Shown here piece by piece: positions 33,240 through 44,567 of a stretch of 64,000 nucleotides of DNA. The DNA is taken from the NCBI GenBank assembly GCA_021399435.1, contig JAJTUP010000057.1, positions 186,001 through 250,000 of the forward strand. The letters run 5' to 3'. This DNA is from Diaporthe sp. PMI_573 (lineage: Eukaryota > Ascomycota > Sordariomycetes > Diaporthales > Diaporthaceae). Below the pieces are notes generated by a model. It saw nothing but the letters and a program-made list of their open reading frames with translations. It ran no database searches and had not been told where the DNA came from. Numbering within the stretch: the first letter of the stretch is position 1; every line of letters begins with the position of its first letter. A program made the position numbers and the translations under genes.

Positions 33240-35396
33240 CTAAACAAGTTGAATTAAGTAACCTAGCTCTGGGTCATATTTTTGATATGCAAATTCCACA
33301 GCAGATGGAGATGCCTCTGGTAGATGGAATTTGCGCCTTATCCATGCCTGCTTTTCATGGTTAGGAACGTCCGAAATCTCTTCATCATCACTATAGCTTG
33401 GGTTGGACGCCCGGAGCGTCGCACTGCCACATCGTCTGTATGTCCCAAGCTGACTATCTGCCATCTGTACAAGGATTCCGACAATGGCCTGTCTGTTGCC
33501 CCAATTCTCTGGAGGAGCATCGCTGAATTCCGACCAATGGAAGAAGGAGGAGCTCTCCATGTTGATGTCGTTGTCAACTATACTCAGTTTTGTGATGTCA
33601 TGATTGTCGTGAGCATGGGTAAGGGGCAAGAAGTAGAGACGATCAACTTCGATGTCTTCACAGTCGAGGTTGACAGGATCCAACTCAAGCCCATTTTGCT
33701 CCGTCACAGCCACGTCAAGGTCGCGACAAGACTCCCAAGCTGCCGACATAATAGAGACCAGAGTCTCTGTGCGTCGAACAGGGTACAAAATGCACCACAT
33801 CTTCAGGTCAGCAGAGAGTTCGCAGAAGTTGGAGTTGCTGTCATTCGCTGGTTCATCGGTCCAAGCAATGGTTGCCATTGCTGATAGAACGCGGCCATAG
33901 GACTTTGGTTCAAGATCAACCCTCATTTGCCAGTCTACCGGGCCCTCAATAGACAACCATGACCATGATGGCGCGTGATCGTTTTTGCGGAGTCCAGTTT
34001 GGGCGACTTTCCATGCTAATTGCCGATACATATCTTGCAGCCACAGGCCGGCCCAATAAGCTGTAGAAACAGTTTCAAGTTCAGCTTTTAGGACCTTGCT
34101 GATCATTTCCGCCACACCGAGTGTCGCGATTGGTTTGTCCTTACTGAATGTGAAAACACTTGCACTATAACGTTTCACAATGAACCGCCAGGCCACAAGC
34201 CCATCATCCAGTGAATTAACTGTGTGAGGTACTGCTGGAGAAACGTGCTTAGGAACTGCCATTCCCATGGGTTCGTAGGACGACTGGCGGTCACGGTGGA
34301 GGGACAGTCGGATGTGATAGCCTGGAAGAACGTCGCTCTCCAGACGCTCAGAGCAGTCCCAAAACACTTGGTCTCGACCAAAGGCAGCTATACGCTCTGA
34401 AGCTGCTCGTTCTTGATAGACCCAGCCCCGACCTGTCAGCCAAGATGACCCAATCTGCTGTTCAAACGCATCTTTAAAGTAATCGTAAGGGACTGCACAA
34501 TGAGCTCCCTTCAACAGAGGATGGTTGTTGTCAACTTCAAACCATCCCGATGGCTGGACAGCGTGGTCTCGGTCCCGAAACAGCCCTCCATGACTGTCCT
34601 CGGAGACAGCTGCAGCAAGATTGCATTGCGCATGTCGGTAGACCTGAAGCATTGTCCTTGATTCGAATTCCCAGTCCTCCACTGAGTCTTGGATGATGCA
34701 AAGGGAGTCGATCCAAATGAAAGATAATCCAATGCCTCTAGTGAACTGAAGCGCGTCACTAAATGTCTTTGGTAAATCCTGCACAGGAATCTGCTTTTTT
34801 AGGCGCTGGATATTTCTCGTAGTCGCAGTGAAAATCCCGGATGTTCCCCAGCAATGGCTGAGTGCGGCGTATGGTCCAGTCGGCGTCGTCTCCGAGGTCT
34901 CAATAACTTTGGCACCGCCGTCGTCCAGCACCTCAACTAGACGTGTTGGATACCAGGGCGCTCCTCTAGAGTCTGCCTGGCACTTTTTATGGTGGGACAT
35001 GCAATCCTCACGACACTTCCTGACAAATCGTGCCGTGTCAGAGGACCCAGTGGTGTTGATTGGTGATTTATGAGTCACTGGACCGTTATGTAGCCACTGT
35101 TCGTGATCCTGTTCCCAAGTGTTTCCGAACCCATGGAATTTTGATGTCTCGAGTTGAAGTCTACCCAAAAGGTCGTCGTTGCGAAACGTGACGACGATGT
35201 CAAGACTTCCACCGGCGTAGCCGATGTTATCTTCGTCAAACGACCACCACATGGTGAACTGTAATTCTTCATCGGTCGAGATCGTACAATGGTGTTGAAT
35301 TTCTGATTCACGCAGGATTCCATGACATGAATGGCACTTTGTCGCTGCTAATAAGAATCTCGGTGAGCAATGGCATAGCTGTACTTTGCTACCCAT
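33240..35396 (-). CDS. HET-domain (heterokaryon incompatibility) protein
   Basis: A single open frame of 718 residues. The HET domain spans about residues 175-320, with YAALSHCWG, LPKTFSDAL, FIWIDSLCIIQDS, DWEFESRTMLQVYRHA and later GRGWVYQERAAS. HET proteins trigger regulated cell death on non-self recognition and are often found in accessory regions. Just upstream and in another frame, 35352-35485 encodes MFCANCQLIFQ..., a CxxC start usual for this family. It lines up with the CHSCHGI at residues 21-27 if one base is shifted near 35352-35360. So the annotated start at 35396 may be a truncated version of a frameshifted gene; no intron fits the frames. Confidence 0.85.
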   Translation of the reverse strand: MGSKVQLCHCSPRFLLAATKCHSCHGILRESEIQHHCTISTDEELQFTMWWSFDEDNIGYAGGSLDIVVTFRNDDLLGRLQLETSKFHGFGNTWEQDHEQWLHNGPVTHKSPINTTGSSDTARFVRKCREDCMSHHKKCQADSRGAPWYPTRLVEVLDDGGAKVIETSETTPTGPYAALSHCWGTSGIFTATTRNIQRLKKQIPVQDLPKTFSDALQFTRGIGLSFIWIDSLCIIQDSVEDWEFESRTMLQVYRHAQCNLAAAVSEDSHGGLFRDRDHAVQPSGWFEVDNNHPLLKGAHCAVPYDYFKDAFEQQIGSSWLTGRGWVYQERAASERIAAFGRDQVFWDCSERLESDVLPGYHIRLSLHRDRQSSYEPMGMAVPKHVSPAVPHTVNSLDDGLVAWRFIVKRYSASVFTFSKDKPIATLGVAEMISKVLKAELETVSTAYWAGLWLQDMYRQLAWKVAQTGLRKNDHAPSWSWLSIEGPVDWQMRVDLEPKSYGRVLSAMATIAWTDEPANDSNSNFCELSADLKMWCILYPVRRTETLVSIMSAAWESCRDLDVAVTEQNGLELDPVNLDCEDIEVDRLYFLPLTHAHDNHDITKLSIVDNDINMESSSFFHWSEFSDAPPENWGNRQAIVGILVQMADSQLGTYRRCGSATLRASNPSYSDDEEISDVPNHEKQAWIRRKFHLPEASPSAVEFAYQKYDPELGYLIQLV

Positions 35397-35485
35397 GTCT
35401 CCTTGCTTTCAGAATCCATCCATTCCTCCCACGCGTTGTGGGTCATCGGTTGTTGGAAGATCAATTGGCAATTGGCGCAGAACAT

Positions 35486-37428
35486 GACGGAAGAGTTTGC
35501 AGCAAGTGCGAGCAGGTGGGACGACGATGGAACGTTGAGGGTTTTTGAAACATGTACTGTGTAGAGTTCCGATGGTTCTAAGATCACGAGGACCAATTTC
35601 AGAAACAGGGTGATGTTCTGATTTTTACCAACGCTTCCACCCCCCCCCCCCACCTCCCCACCTTCAAGCATGGTATGCGGGCTTAGTACATAAGCCTGCA
35701 GGTGGACGAGCCAACGTGCCATTCAGCTGCAATCTCGACCCAGCTGAAATCGAAGCTCGGCTAGGACTTAGATAATCACCTCGGTGACCTATGCGGCTTC
35801 CTACAATCCTGTGTGTGAAGAACAGGGACCAAGACGTGTTACCGCCTCGCGGGTTTCATGCTTGTTTGCTGGACAACCCATTCGCCCATTGTTTGATACC
35901 CCCGCTCTTTGTACCTGTGAGAGAAGTTTTCTTCCACATTGGACGCTCTTTGAAATCGCCCTTCAGGCACCTCTGAACATTCAACTGTCCCAACATTTGA
36001 ACTTGATATTAAGGGCAAGGCAGGGTTTCTAACGCGCGGTCTCGGGACATGATACCTCTCAGTTCAGATACGTTGGGCCGGTGTTCTCGACCAGATTTAC
36101 AAGTAAAATCTAAAAATACTTGATAGATCAGGTCGAGATACAGGCATGTTGGTGTCGAAGTTGTGGCCACGGGCCGGGTCGGAAAAACGGCCGAGGACCA
36201 GGCCTTGAGTCTACTACATCTACTAGTGCCGCAGTGTTGGCTCGAGGAGGCGGGGCCTACAGGATTTCGACTTCGTCTGACAGCCGCAAGTGCACCGGAT
36301 CTCGAACGTGATGAATGTGTTTATCACATGGCCACAATATCCAGCCATTTGCAGAACTGAAGTTAATATTGCCTGTTGTGACGAGACTTGGTTGGGCTGC
36401 CGGGCTCAATGCCTCCACGTGTCCCGGACAGGAGAACGAGGCCCTGACTGTGTGAGCTGGTTTGGTTTTCAAGATGGAACATGTCGCTAGAAGGAGTCTT
36501 GAATTCCTCCTTTTCAATCCAGATGAAATGCTCTACGTTCAGGTCCACCCATACTTATCACACCAAATACCATGCCATAAGCTGCTCCTCGCATTAACGT
36601 TGCTAACTACCTAAATAGTTCTAAAAGATTGGAGGACCCAGCGCCAGCCATGCGATTGGATTAACATTTACAGTGGGTCTGACTGTGACCTAGTGATCAG
36701 AATGACAAAGCAATGCTGGTAGATTTATAAGGAAATAGGACGACGCCCGCACCCGGACGCGGCGCAGGCACGGCGTCGTTCATTTTCTAGTGGGACGCTA
36801 GAAGATGGTTAGTCCCGACCAGCTGAGTTTGATTGGAGCACCTAAAGGGAGAAGAACCATTTCCGTCTTTTAGTGGTTCGTTTTTAATCCGTGCATATAC
36901 TTTTACAGAGTTTTAGGTGGTCTCTTCGCACACTGGTAAACGCTCAAAGACCCAGTGTTGGACAACATACAATGCCGAATGCAGTACGTTTAAATCAAGA
37001 TTGTGGCACTTCCGTCTTTGATATAGCTTGACTCCGGCTCAAGCTTCGCTGCACGTACATCAGACAAAGCTCTTTGATCCCAGTATTGCCTGCGCATCCG
37101 TACGCCTCCTTTGAAATGCGGGTATCGTCCCGCATCCGGATCTTTAGTGTCCACCAGATGCAGATACCTATCTAGATACTGCTGCCGTTTCGAAATCTGT
37201 GCATCGTAAACTGTATCAAGCCAAATGGTACACAACCCAGATTCTCACAGGAAGCGTCGGTTCAAATCTTCTCGGTCTAATATATTCAAAACGATTGATT
37301 GCTCCTTGTCCCCGCGGAGACGCTCTCACTGGCTTGGTTCAATCGAGAGAAATCCACGATGCAATAAGTCCATTTGAAACGAACACAGTACACAACAGCA
37401 ATCAGACCACGGAACAACGAAACCGAAC
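35486..37428. other. Gene-poor spacer with a SINE-like copy and a GC-rich hairpin
   Basis: No gene recognised. Holds a 13-C run at 35640-35652, a GC-rich inverted repeat at 36740-36779 (ACGACGCC ... GGCGTCGT) and SINE-like copy B at 36872-36959. Confidence 0.45.
36872..36959 (+). repeat. SINE-like element, diverged copy B
   Basis: Begins AGTGGTTCGTTTTTAATCC and ends with a diverged form of the 3' hairpin, AACGCT ... AGTGTT, in which a C-to-T change leaves a G-U pair. The poly-A is lost. Resemblance to copy D continues about 40 bp past the hairpin (AATGCCGA, GTTTA, GATTGTG). Confidence 0.55.
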
Positions 37429-38382
37429 ATGGCCACCGGACGTGCTCCAAGGACTCCAGAGCGTGACCGCTTCATTCTTCAGTCTACACCCCTCGCAGAA
37501 GCCGAGGCGAAAGAGAAAATTTTATTTAGAAACCAGACTGCAATCATGCGAATGGTAGTGAGCATACATAAATGTCCGCGTGGATTTCGATCCCGTCTGG
37601 GGTATCATGCGACTCTTTATCTCAAGATGGAGGATGACGTGGAAAGATACGTCGGATATATAATTGCCTGGCACGTTTCCAAACCTACCGGAGTAAGCCC
37701 AAATACCGACCCCCGATACTACATGGACGACTGGTATCATAGAAGGGGCAAAGACTACGACAGGGACTCCAGACTGCTTGCCTCCTGTATCAGGGCCATT
37801 ATTGAACCAGGCTCATATGATGGAGAAAATTACGATCAGGTCCTAGACGAGGGAAAAAGAAATCAGCTACGAGACGGTGGGAATGAATTCATGTTTATCC
37901 AGACGATATACGTCAAATGGCGCGAAAATCCAGAAGACGAAGATAGCGAGGTGGGTAACCATGAATTATCACTCCCAATCACAATGCTGACATCTATTTC
38001 TTAGTACAGTGGTCATCGCCTTGCCTCGCTATACTTGGGTAACTACTACAGACTGTTGGGTGGCAAAATACTACCTGCTTGGTTTACACTGCGTGGACCA
38101 GTAACATACTTGATGATTCCTCGACTGCACAGGGAGCCTGAAATAAGCGAAATGTGGCGCCATAAGCAGCAAGAAGATGAGTCAACTGATCAGACACTGG
38201 ATGAACTAGCCATAGCGACATTGATCGAAGCCTTCAGCGGAGAAGCTTACGAATGGGAGATATATGTCGACACAGCTAGGGTTGGTTCGACTTATGTATC
38301 AGTGTTGGGCCGCGTCGTCATGCCCGAAGATTGTATCTCGAATCCCAAGTGTGACCGCCTACTTCTACCTGCAACTGCATAA
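37429..38382 (+). CDS. Hypothetical protein, no family recognised
   Basis: Exon 1 37429-37950 and exon 2 38005-38382 (54-nt intron, GTGGGT to TTAG) give 299 residues. It is hydrophilic, rich in Tyr, Arg and Asp, with no signal peptide or membrane segment. Landmarks are GYHATLYLKMEDDVERYVGYIIAWHVSKPTG, where the segment order suggests beta strands around an exposed loop, and the second exon LASLYLGNYYRLLGG. The coding character is good: a continuous frame across a well-formed intron. The function is unknown; position between a HET gene and a hydrolase gives no clear hint. Probably a lineage-restricted fungal protein. Confidence 0.6.
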
Positions 38383-38838
38383 TTGTCTGTATAATTTTCA
38401 ACATCTGTCTTCTATGTGGACTTCATGTGTTGCATATAGGGCACGTCACCTTGACGTATCTTACGAACAAGGGAAGTCTTTGATAACATGCGATCATGCG
38501 TGGTCGATTATTGGGATGGCGAAAGGCGGAAAGGAGAAGTGCGTTCTTCGATTTATAAGTAATGATTCAAAACTGCATGAGTAGTTTTAGTCTGTGGCAC
38601 ATTTACCATTTTTCTTGGTTCTCAATAAAGAATTATTGTTTTCTTGATTTAGATAAAAGTCATATTTTTACACGACTTTATATTGTATTGTTCTCTTCTA
38701 AACCGGCTTTTCCGCCGGCAAAACCTCGGCACGTCTCACCTCAGCTTGGCTCACTCCTAGTTCGACCACTGTGGTCGTATTACATCTCTTCAACCTCAGC
38801 TTCGCAACCAATTCTCGATATCAGAGCAAACAGTCATC
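38383..38838. other. Intergenic, promoter of the metallo-beta-lactamase gene
   Basis: AT-rich, no gene. An A/T-rich stretch at about 38590-38700 precedes a CT-rich leader. Confidence 0.45.
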
Positions 38839-39885
38839 ATGGCGACACACGACCTAATCGAACTCGATTCCATCGAAATCAAAGTCATTGTCGACAATGA
38901 AGTCGACCCAATCTCACCCGCCAACAACCCCGCAGTGCAATATCCCGGGTACATGCAAGGCATCCCCTTGGACAGTATCCCGCCGGAAGATACCCGAAGC
39001 GGGGCAGTCGCCGAGCTGAAAATGGGAAACATCTGTTGCGGCGCACACGGACTATCGCTGATGATTACCGCCAAGAAGGGCGACACGAGTCACACGATGC
39101 TATTCGACACGGGCCCAGAGGAGTCAACTTGGGCACGAAACGCCATCAGGATCCGCGCCAACATCGCGGCGATCGAGCACATACACCTTTCTCACTGGCA
39201 CCGTGATCACTCGGGTGGGATGCTCGAGGCCATACGGATGATAAACGCGTCCAAGATCCAGCGAGGGACTAGTACCAGGCCTCCCAAAGTTGTCGTCGAC
39301 GTGCACCCGGATAGGCCGGACTACCGGGGGATGATGACACCGGCGGGTACGATCGTGAGCCTCGAAGCGGATCCTGAATTTGAAGAGATCGAGGAGGCTG
39401 GAGGGGCGTTGGCAAAACAAGGCGAGTTGCATTCGGTACTGGGTGGGTTCTTCCTCGTGTCCGGCGCCATCCCCCGCGTGACGCCGTACGAGGTCGGGAT
39501 CAGAGGCGGCATGCGGTTCAGCGAAACAAGCAGCCAGTGGACTTCAGATGAGGCCATCGGGGACGAGCGAATGGTGATGTGTAACCTCAAGGGCAAAGGG
39601 CTTGTCGTGTTCACGGGTTGCAGCCACGCTGGTGTCATCAACGTTTCGAAACATGCCATCGAGCTTGGCCAGGGCGTTCCGTTGTATGCCGTGGTTGGTG
39701 GCTTCCACCTGTCCGATAATCACCCGGAGAAGTTGGCGAATTCTCTGGCAGACCTCAAGAGCTTGGCCCCTAAGGTGCTCATGCCGGGGCACTGCACCGG
39801 ATGGAAGTTCAAGTTTCTCATCGAACAGAGTATGCCGGGCGTTGTGGCGCCATCGTTTTGTGGTTCAACATATACTTTAGTGTAG
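38839..39885 (+). CDS. Metallo-beta-lactamase-fold hydrolase
   Basis: Intronless, 348 residues. The metal-binding motif is complete: H119-W-H121-R-D123-H124 in LSHWHRDHSGG. Further landmarks are LFDTGP before it, VFTGCSHAGVINV (next His), VVGGFHLSD and MPGHCTGW near the C-terminus. The arrangement fits the branch that includes 7,8-dihydropterin-6-methyl-4-(beta-D-ribofuranosyl)-aminobenzene 5'-phosphate synthase-like proteins. No signal peptide, so cytosolic. The substrate is unknown; fungal relatives include lactam and lactone hydrolases. It stands alone between an unknown gene and the convergent hexosaminidase. Confidence 0.87.
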   Translation: MATHDLIELDSIEIKVIVDNEVDPISPANNPAVQYPGYMQGIPLDSIPPEDTRSGAVAELKMGNICCGAHGLSLMITAKKGDTSHTMLFDTGPEESTWARNAIRIRANIAAIEHIHLSHWHRDHSGGMLEAIRMINASKIQRGTSTRPPKVVVDVHPDRPDYRGMMTPAGTIVSLEADPEFEEIEEAGGALAKQGELHSVLGGFFLVSGAIPRVTPYEVGIRGGMRFSETSSQWTSDEAIGDERMVMCNLKGKGLVVFTGCSHAGVINVSKHAIELGQGVPLYAVVGGFHLSDNHPEKLANSLADLKSLAPKVLMPGHCTGWKFKFLIEQSMPGVVAPSFCGSTYTLV

Positions 39886-40135
39886 ACAGCGATTTTGACA
39901 GATGTCTTTGTGAATCCATGTTTCAGAAACGTTACCCAGTGGGAAGGTCAATTATAGTGGAGCGACGGTATTTGGCCAAATAGTATTGATGGGATGCATG
40001 GAAATGTTGCCTCTGCCCATTTGTCTACGTTTGTAGGTATTTACTAGTCTGACTCAGAAGACCGTAGAGTTGTATATACACCAAGGGCGGCTCATTTGAC
40101 GTCGGTGTTTGCGAATTTGGCTTGACCGTGTCTTA

Positions 40136-42323
40136 TCAGGCCGTCGAGGTCAGGCTAAATCCACCCAGTGTCCCGCTCCACCCACTTCCCTCCCCGCCAA
40201 TTTTGTTCAACGGGGCCTCGAAGGCGATCTCCGCCCAGTGGAAACCCAATCCATTGTAGCCAATCTTGGTCAGAAACTCCTCCTCGGGTCCGGAGTTCAA
40301 GGATGCATATGTCCTGTTCCCGCGAGCGATGATGCTCAAGTCGACGGCTTCGTTCAGCGGCAGCGACGTGTTGAGGCGGAAATAGTTACCGCCAGCGTAG
40401 AACGTGATGTTTGGGGTGAGGAGGAGTACAGAGTCGGCACCAGTGAGTAGCGTTGCATTGTCCGGGAGATCAAGAGAGGAAATGGTCAGGTCCGAAAGGG
40501 TGAGCGTGTAGTTCCGGCCCTTGGAGGAAAGGGGCGTCACAACTGAGCAAGAGGGTGATACTGAGAGAAGAGACCCGCTAGATGCACAGTCTGTCTCGAC
40601 GGAAAGTCCGTTTGGAGACGCGTCCGCGAACGAAGTGTTGCCGGCGAGAGTATAGTTAAATATTACTTCGCCGTCGGAATGGATAGCCCGATCGAGGTTT
40701 TGTCCCGGTATGGCAGAATGAAGGGTCTCAAACACGGAGCCGAAGTCTGCCTCTGAAAGGTTTCCTCCCCATTGCTTGTCGGCCAACGCAGGAATGCCGT
40801 CGCGCCAGGCGTAGTAGGCTTCGGAATAGACTGATGTGTTGGCACCGTAGTCATTCCACATGGGTACAATGGACCCCAAAACAAGAGGCTCGGCTTCAGC
40901 TGGGTTGTTGGTTGCGTTGCTCTGATCGAATACGTAAGGACGCCAGTAACTTCTATCTGGCGGCGTGCCGTAGAACGTCTTGGTCAGGTTGATGTGATTC
41001 AAGTATCCGCCTGCAGGAGCCCACTTGTTGACAATGTAATAGTCATCGTTCGAGTTAACGACGGAGTAGTTGTTCAGGATGTAGTCGAAATATGGATTAT
41101 CCTCGAAGTATTCCCAATGTTGAACGGAGACATTTTGGTAAATGTTGTTGTACGTTCCGTTGTAGACGGGCGGGAATGTGCCCCAGATCCGAATGAACTT
41201 GCCGGATTCGCCGCCGATGTAACTGGCCATGGCATTCACAAAATCGTTATAATCTGTCGAGGGTCCAGTGTATTCATCCGCGCCAATAGAGACAACCTTC
41301 GTATGGAACCAAGGCAGAAACTCGCCCCAAACAGTCTTCATTGTCGGGATTGTCTCGGGATGACTGATGTTGAGCAGGCTCAAGTCTCCAGAATATCCCA
41401 GCTCGGGCTTCCATTGTACAAACACCAACGCATGGCCGGGGGCCTCGATCTCCGGGATGATGGTGACTCCCCGAGCAGCGCAACTCGTCTGAATCTCATC
41501 AAAGTCCTCACGCGTGTAGGATTCGTTCTTGTACTTGTTGAGGCCCGAGACCGCTTGCGCGTCAGACCACAACCTGAAACGGGCGTATAGCTCGAGAGAC
41601 CACTCTTCGGAGTAGATGGCAACATTGTTGTACAGGTTGTCGCTGAGATGGAGGTGGAATGTGTTCTGTTTGAAGAACGACATGTACGAACACAACTCCG
41701 TGATGAACTCTTTCGGGTAGAAGTGGCGCGCAGCGTCGAGCATCATACCTCTCGTTGCCCAGCCGGGCGTGTCTGTGCCTGAGCCCAGTGGAACAGACCC
41801 GTTGTTCAGCGTGGCCTGTTGGAGGACTGTCCGTGTGCCCCACCAGACGCCGAGGGGGCTTGCACCTGTGATTGTGATGCCATCTGAGGTGACGGAAAGA
41901 GAGTAACCCTCTGACGACGGTTCACCCGACGCGTTGAGATAGACGTTTGGGTTTCCCAGAGTCAAATAGATGCTGCCCGTCGTGCTGTCGGTACCATTGG
42001 TGACTTCGGCGTCAATGTTGTATATCGTGCTCAAGTCGTCGGCAAATGTTTGAGCGAACTCAAACAGGGTCGGCGGGATCAAGGTAGCCATCGAATCATC
42101 CACGGAGGATGCATATTGGCTGTCCACCACGATCGACTGAACGCTGGACAAGTCATAAGTGCCATCAGACACGCTGTATGGCAGTGTTGGTATTCCAAGA
42201 AGATCACCAGCAACAAATGCTGCAAGAGACTGTTAGCGGGGCGGATACATCTCATGGCGGACTGCTCGACTAACATGTTGACCAGAGGGCCACAAGGCCT
42301 GCCTTCAGAGTCGGAACTTTCAT
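40136..42323 (-). CDS. Secreted beta-N-acetylhexosaminidase, GH20
   Basis: Exon 1 42275-42323 and exon 2 40136-42219 (55-nt intron) give 710 residues. The spliced N-terminus, MKVPTLKAGLVALWSTSFVAGD, acts as a signal peptide. The N-terminal GH20b-type domain is followed by the catalytic barrel: WWGTRTVLQQA, RGMMLDAARHFYP, FHLHLSDN, IPEIEAPGHA and the catalytic pair D331-E332 in SIGADEYTG. A C-terminal beta-rich region of about 190 residues (from DCASSG) is unassigned. Many N-x-S/T sites fit an extracellular glycoprotein. The enzyme removes terminal GlcNAc or GalNAc from chitin oligomers or glycans by substrate-assisted catalysis. No apparent partner genes nearby. Confidence 0.9.
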
Positions 42324-44567
42324 TGCCACCCTTGTCTTGTCCTTAAGCCACGAGAAAGCCTTTTGCGAAGAGGCGAGGGTGAAGTCCATGGCGTCAACAT
42401 CACAGTCGCCGGACGTGCCAATTATTTATCCGGCCCTGACGCTGCCAGACCCGACGGATATCAACGCGAACATCGTCATCAGGCATATCATGAACCGACT
42501 CCGCACTTGATGAACGGTTCTTGGGGTAACGTTACCGGTGATCTCGAACTTTGGAGTCGCCTAGACAGAACCATGTGGGGAATGCTCCCCTGGCTAGACC
42601 TCGTCCGCAGATACCAAGCACCATCCTGGCGAGGACAACCTTGGAATAATTGTTATCATGCAAGGCATGGTCGATACGAACGCGTAAGGTTGTACCCGAG
42701 CCCTCGATGTAGTCTAGCATGTTGCTACGGTGCCATGCCTATCTCAACGTCCAATGGCGCGCATCGTCCTGCCAGGGGAGCGGCCCGTTACCCGGGGTCT
42801 GCTGCCCGAATGCGGACAGAGTGCCGGCGATTAATCTCCGCACCGTCGTCAACGGCGATGAAGCCCTAACCCTCTCGACGACGTGATTCTTTGTTCGTGG
42901 GTTTCTGTGTGCCGGCCCGTGCCTGAAACGGCGTTCCTACGCATGTCGACATGCTGAGGCCAGCAAGCAGACAAGACGTTCAGGAATAAAGTGCCGTATG
43001 CAAGAAGTTGATTCGTTGACATTTGGGCGGGCATGGAAGAGCAGCTTGGAGTATATCCCAACTTCATCGGTACAAAAAGGCTCATGGGTCTCTACCGCAA
43101 ATATAGTAAACCAGGAAAGGTCTGGGATTAATCATCCTTTGAAGGTTCAAAGCATTTAGCGTTCGAAAACCGTAAATACAGACATTATCTCCAGACCCCT
43201 ACAAAACTAGCATAAACTTAAGTCTGCCTATCAACACGCAAGATGATCTTATATCGACCTAGATGGAAGGATACGCAATGGGAGGGTATCCTTAGAGTAG
43301 TATGCCCCAGGAGGATACAGTCTAGGAGGCTATTCTATGGGAATTTATGCTATAGGAGAGAGAGGATAGGAGAGAGAGGATAAGAGAGAGAGGATGGGAG
43401 AGAAGAGATAGGAGAGAGGGCAACAGAAAGGGCAAGAGGATAGTAGGGCAGTACTGGCAGAGAGGGCGGCAGCGAGGTTGTGAATAGTGGCAAGCTTGTC
43501 AATAAGAACCGACCAATCCCCATAGGAAAAGCGTTTTTGCACATTCTAGGAGAAATAGATTAAGCTCCGCCCGAAGCGTCCCTCGCAGGCTCAGGCCGGT
43601 CTGAGCTACGCTTAATACACATGGCGCTCAGTTTCGTCGAGACTCTGGTCAGGGTCCCAAATTGTTTGGTAATGACCCAGTCCCTCAGACGGGTACAGAG
43701 TCCAGGTGTTGTGCTCCGATGCCACATTGTCGGTACTGTCCACCCGGGCCTGAACCATCTCTCCGAACAGTCGCTTGGAAAGGCCCCGGAGGACGCTGAA
43801 GAAGGGGCGACTGACTACCCTCGTCGCTACCGTCGACCGTATCCCACACGCCAAAGTGCGGTGGCACCCCAGCAACCAGCAGCCGTCTGTCCACATCCGC
43901 GTTTCCTTGTCCACAATGGCGTGGACGACGATCTTCCAGCTCAGTCCACTTTCTGGCGACGCGGAGAGCTGTGTTGATGATGTACGTGAGCTCCCGACCT
44001 TATGTTCTCATGACACCGATTCGGCAGGCTCCCGACCCTCAGCCGAAACGGCCCAAGCCCCGACCCCGGGCCCGAGTTCGTCCCAGAAACAACGGCCTTG
44101 TCACCAAAGTGGCCAGACTCCCCAAGAGGAGGCACTCCCGGACCCCTTCGATTCCAATCGCTTGGGAGAGGCGCCGAAGGACCCCAGATCGAAGACATGC
44201 CAGTTTATTTGGAAGTTTGCCAAAGAGTTTGCGATCAGGCAAGTCACAGAGACCCGCCAATCTAGTTCCCTGAAGAACACGCTTGATTTGTTGTTATCTA
44301 CAATTTCATATCTGCTTCGATCCTGTACTATCGGCGAGCAGCCCAGCCCACACAAAGCCGGGAGGTAATCTACATGCATTGACACTTTAAGTGTACTAGA
44401 CACTATAGGGGATTCAAGGGAATTCGTAATTCGTCGCGAGACAGCACGCCATTCCGCTACATCAAGCAGCGAGACCAGACCGACGCCCTTACTCGCCAGT
44501 GGTGTCACTCCTCGACACCACAGGCCAGAGCTTATACCCTGCGCGGCCAATATTGAAGGTGAATTGC
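42324..44567. other. Gene-poor spacer with purine-rich microsatellite
   Basis: Holds the hexosaminidase promoter. About 2.2 kb with only overlapping frames of no recognised family. The 43612-43914 minus-strand and 43775-44368 plus-strand frames overlap each other, so at most one could be real. Confidence 0.4.
43351..43420 (+). repeat. Purine-rich (GGAGAGAGA) microsatellite
   Basis: About five units of 14-15 bp, GGATAGGAGAGAGA and variants, all purines plus T. Confidence 0.7.

Noticed and set aside
38839..39885. Metallo-beta-lactamase gene as part of a benzoxazolinone-degradation cluster
   Set aside because: The fold alone is not evidence; none of the partner genes known from such clusters lie next to it.
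42363..42869. 168-codon plus-strand frame upstream of the hexosaminidase
   Set aside because: No motif, no intron support, composition not distinct from the spacer, and it overlaps the likely promoter.
43351..43420. Regular short repeats considered as a CRISPR array
   Set aside because: Purine microsatellite without spacers, in a eukaryotic genome.
43775..44368. 197-codon plus-strand frame
   Set aside because: Several competing frames on both strands cover the same bases and no family or splice structure supports any of them.
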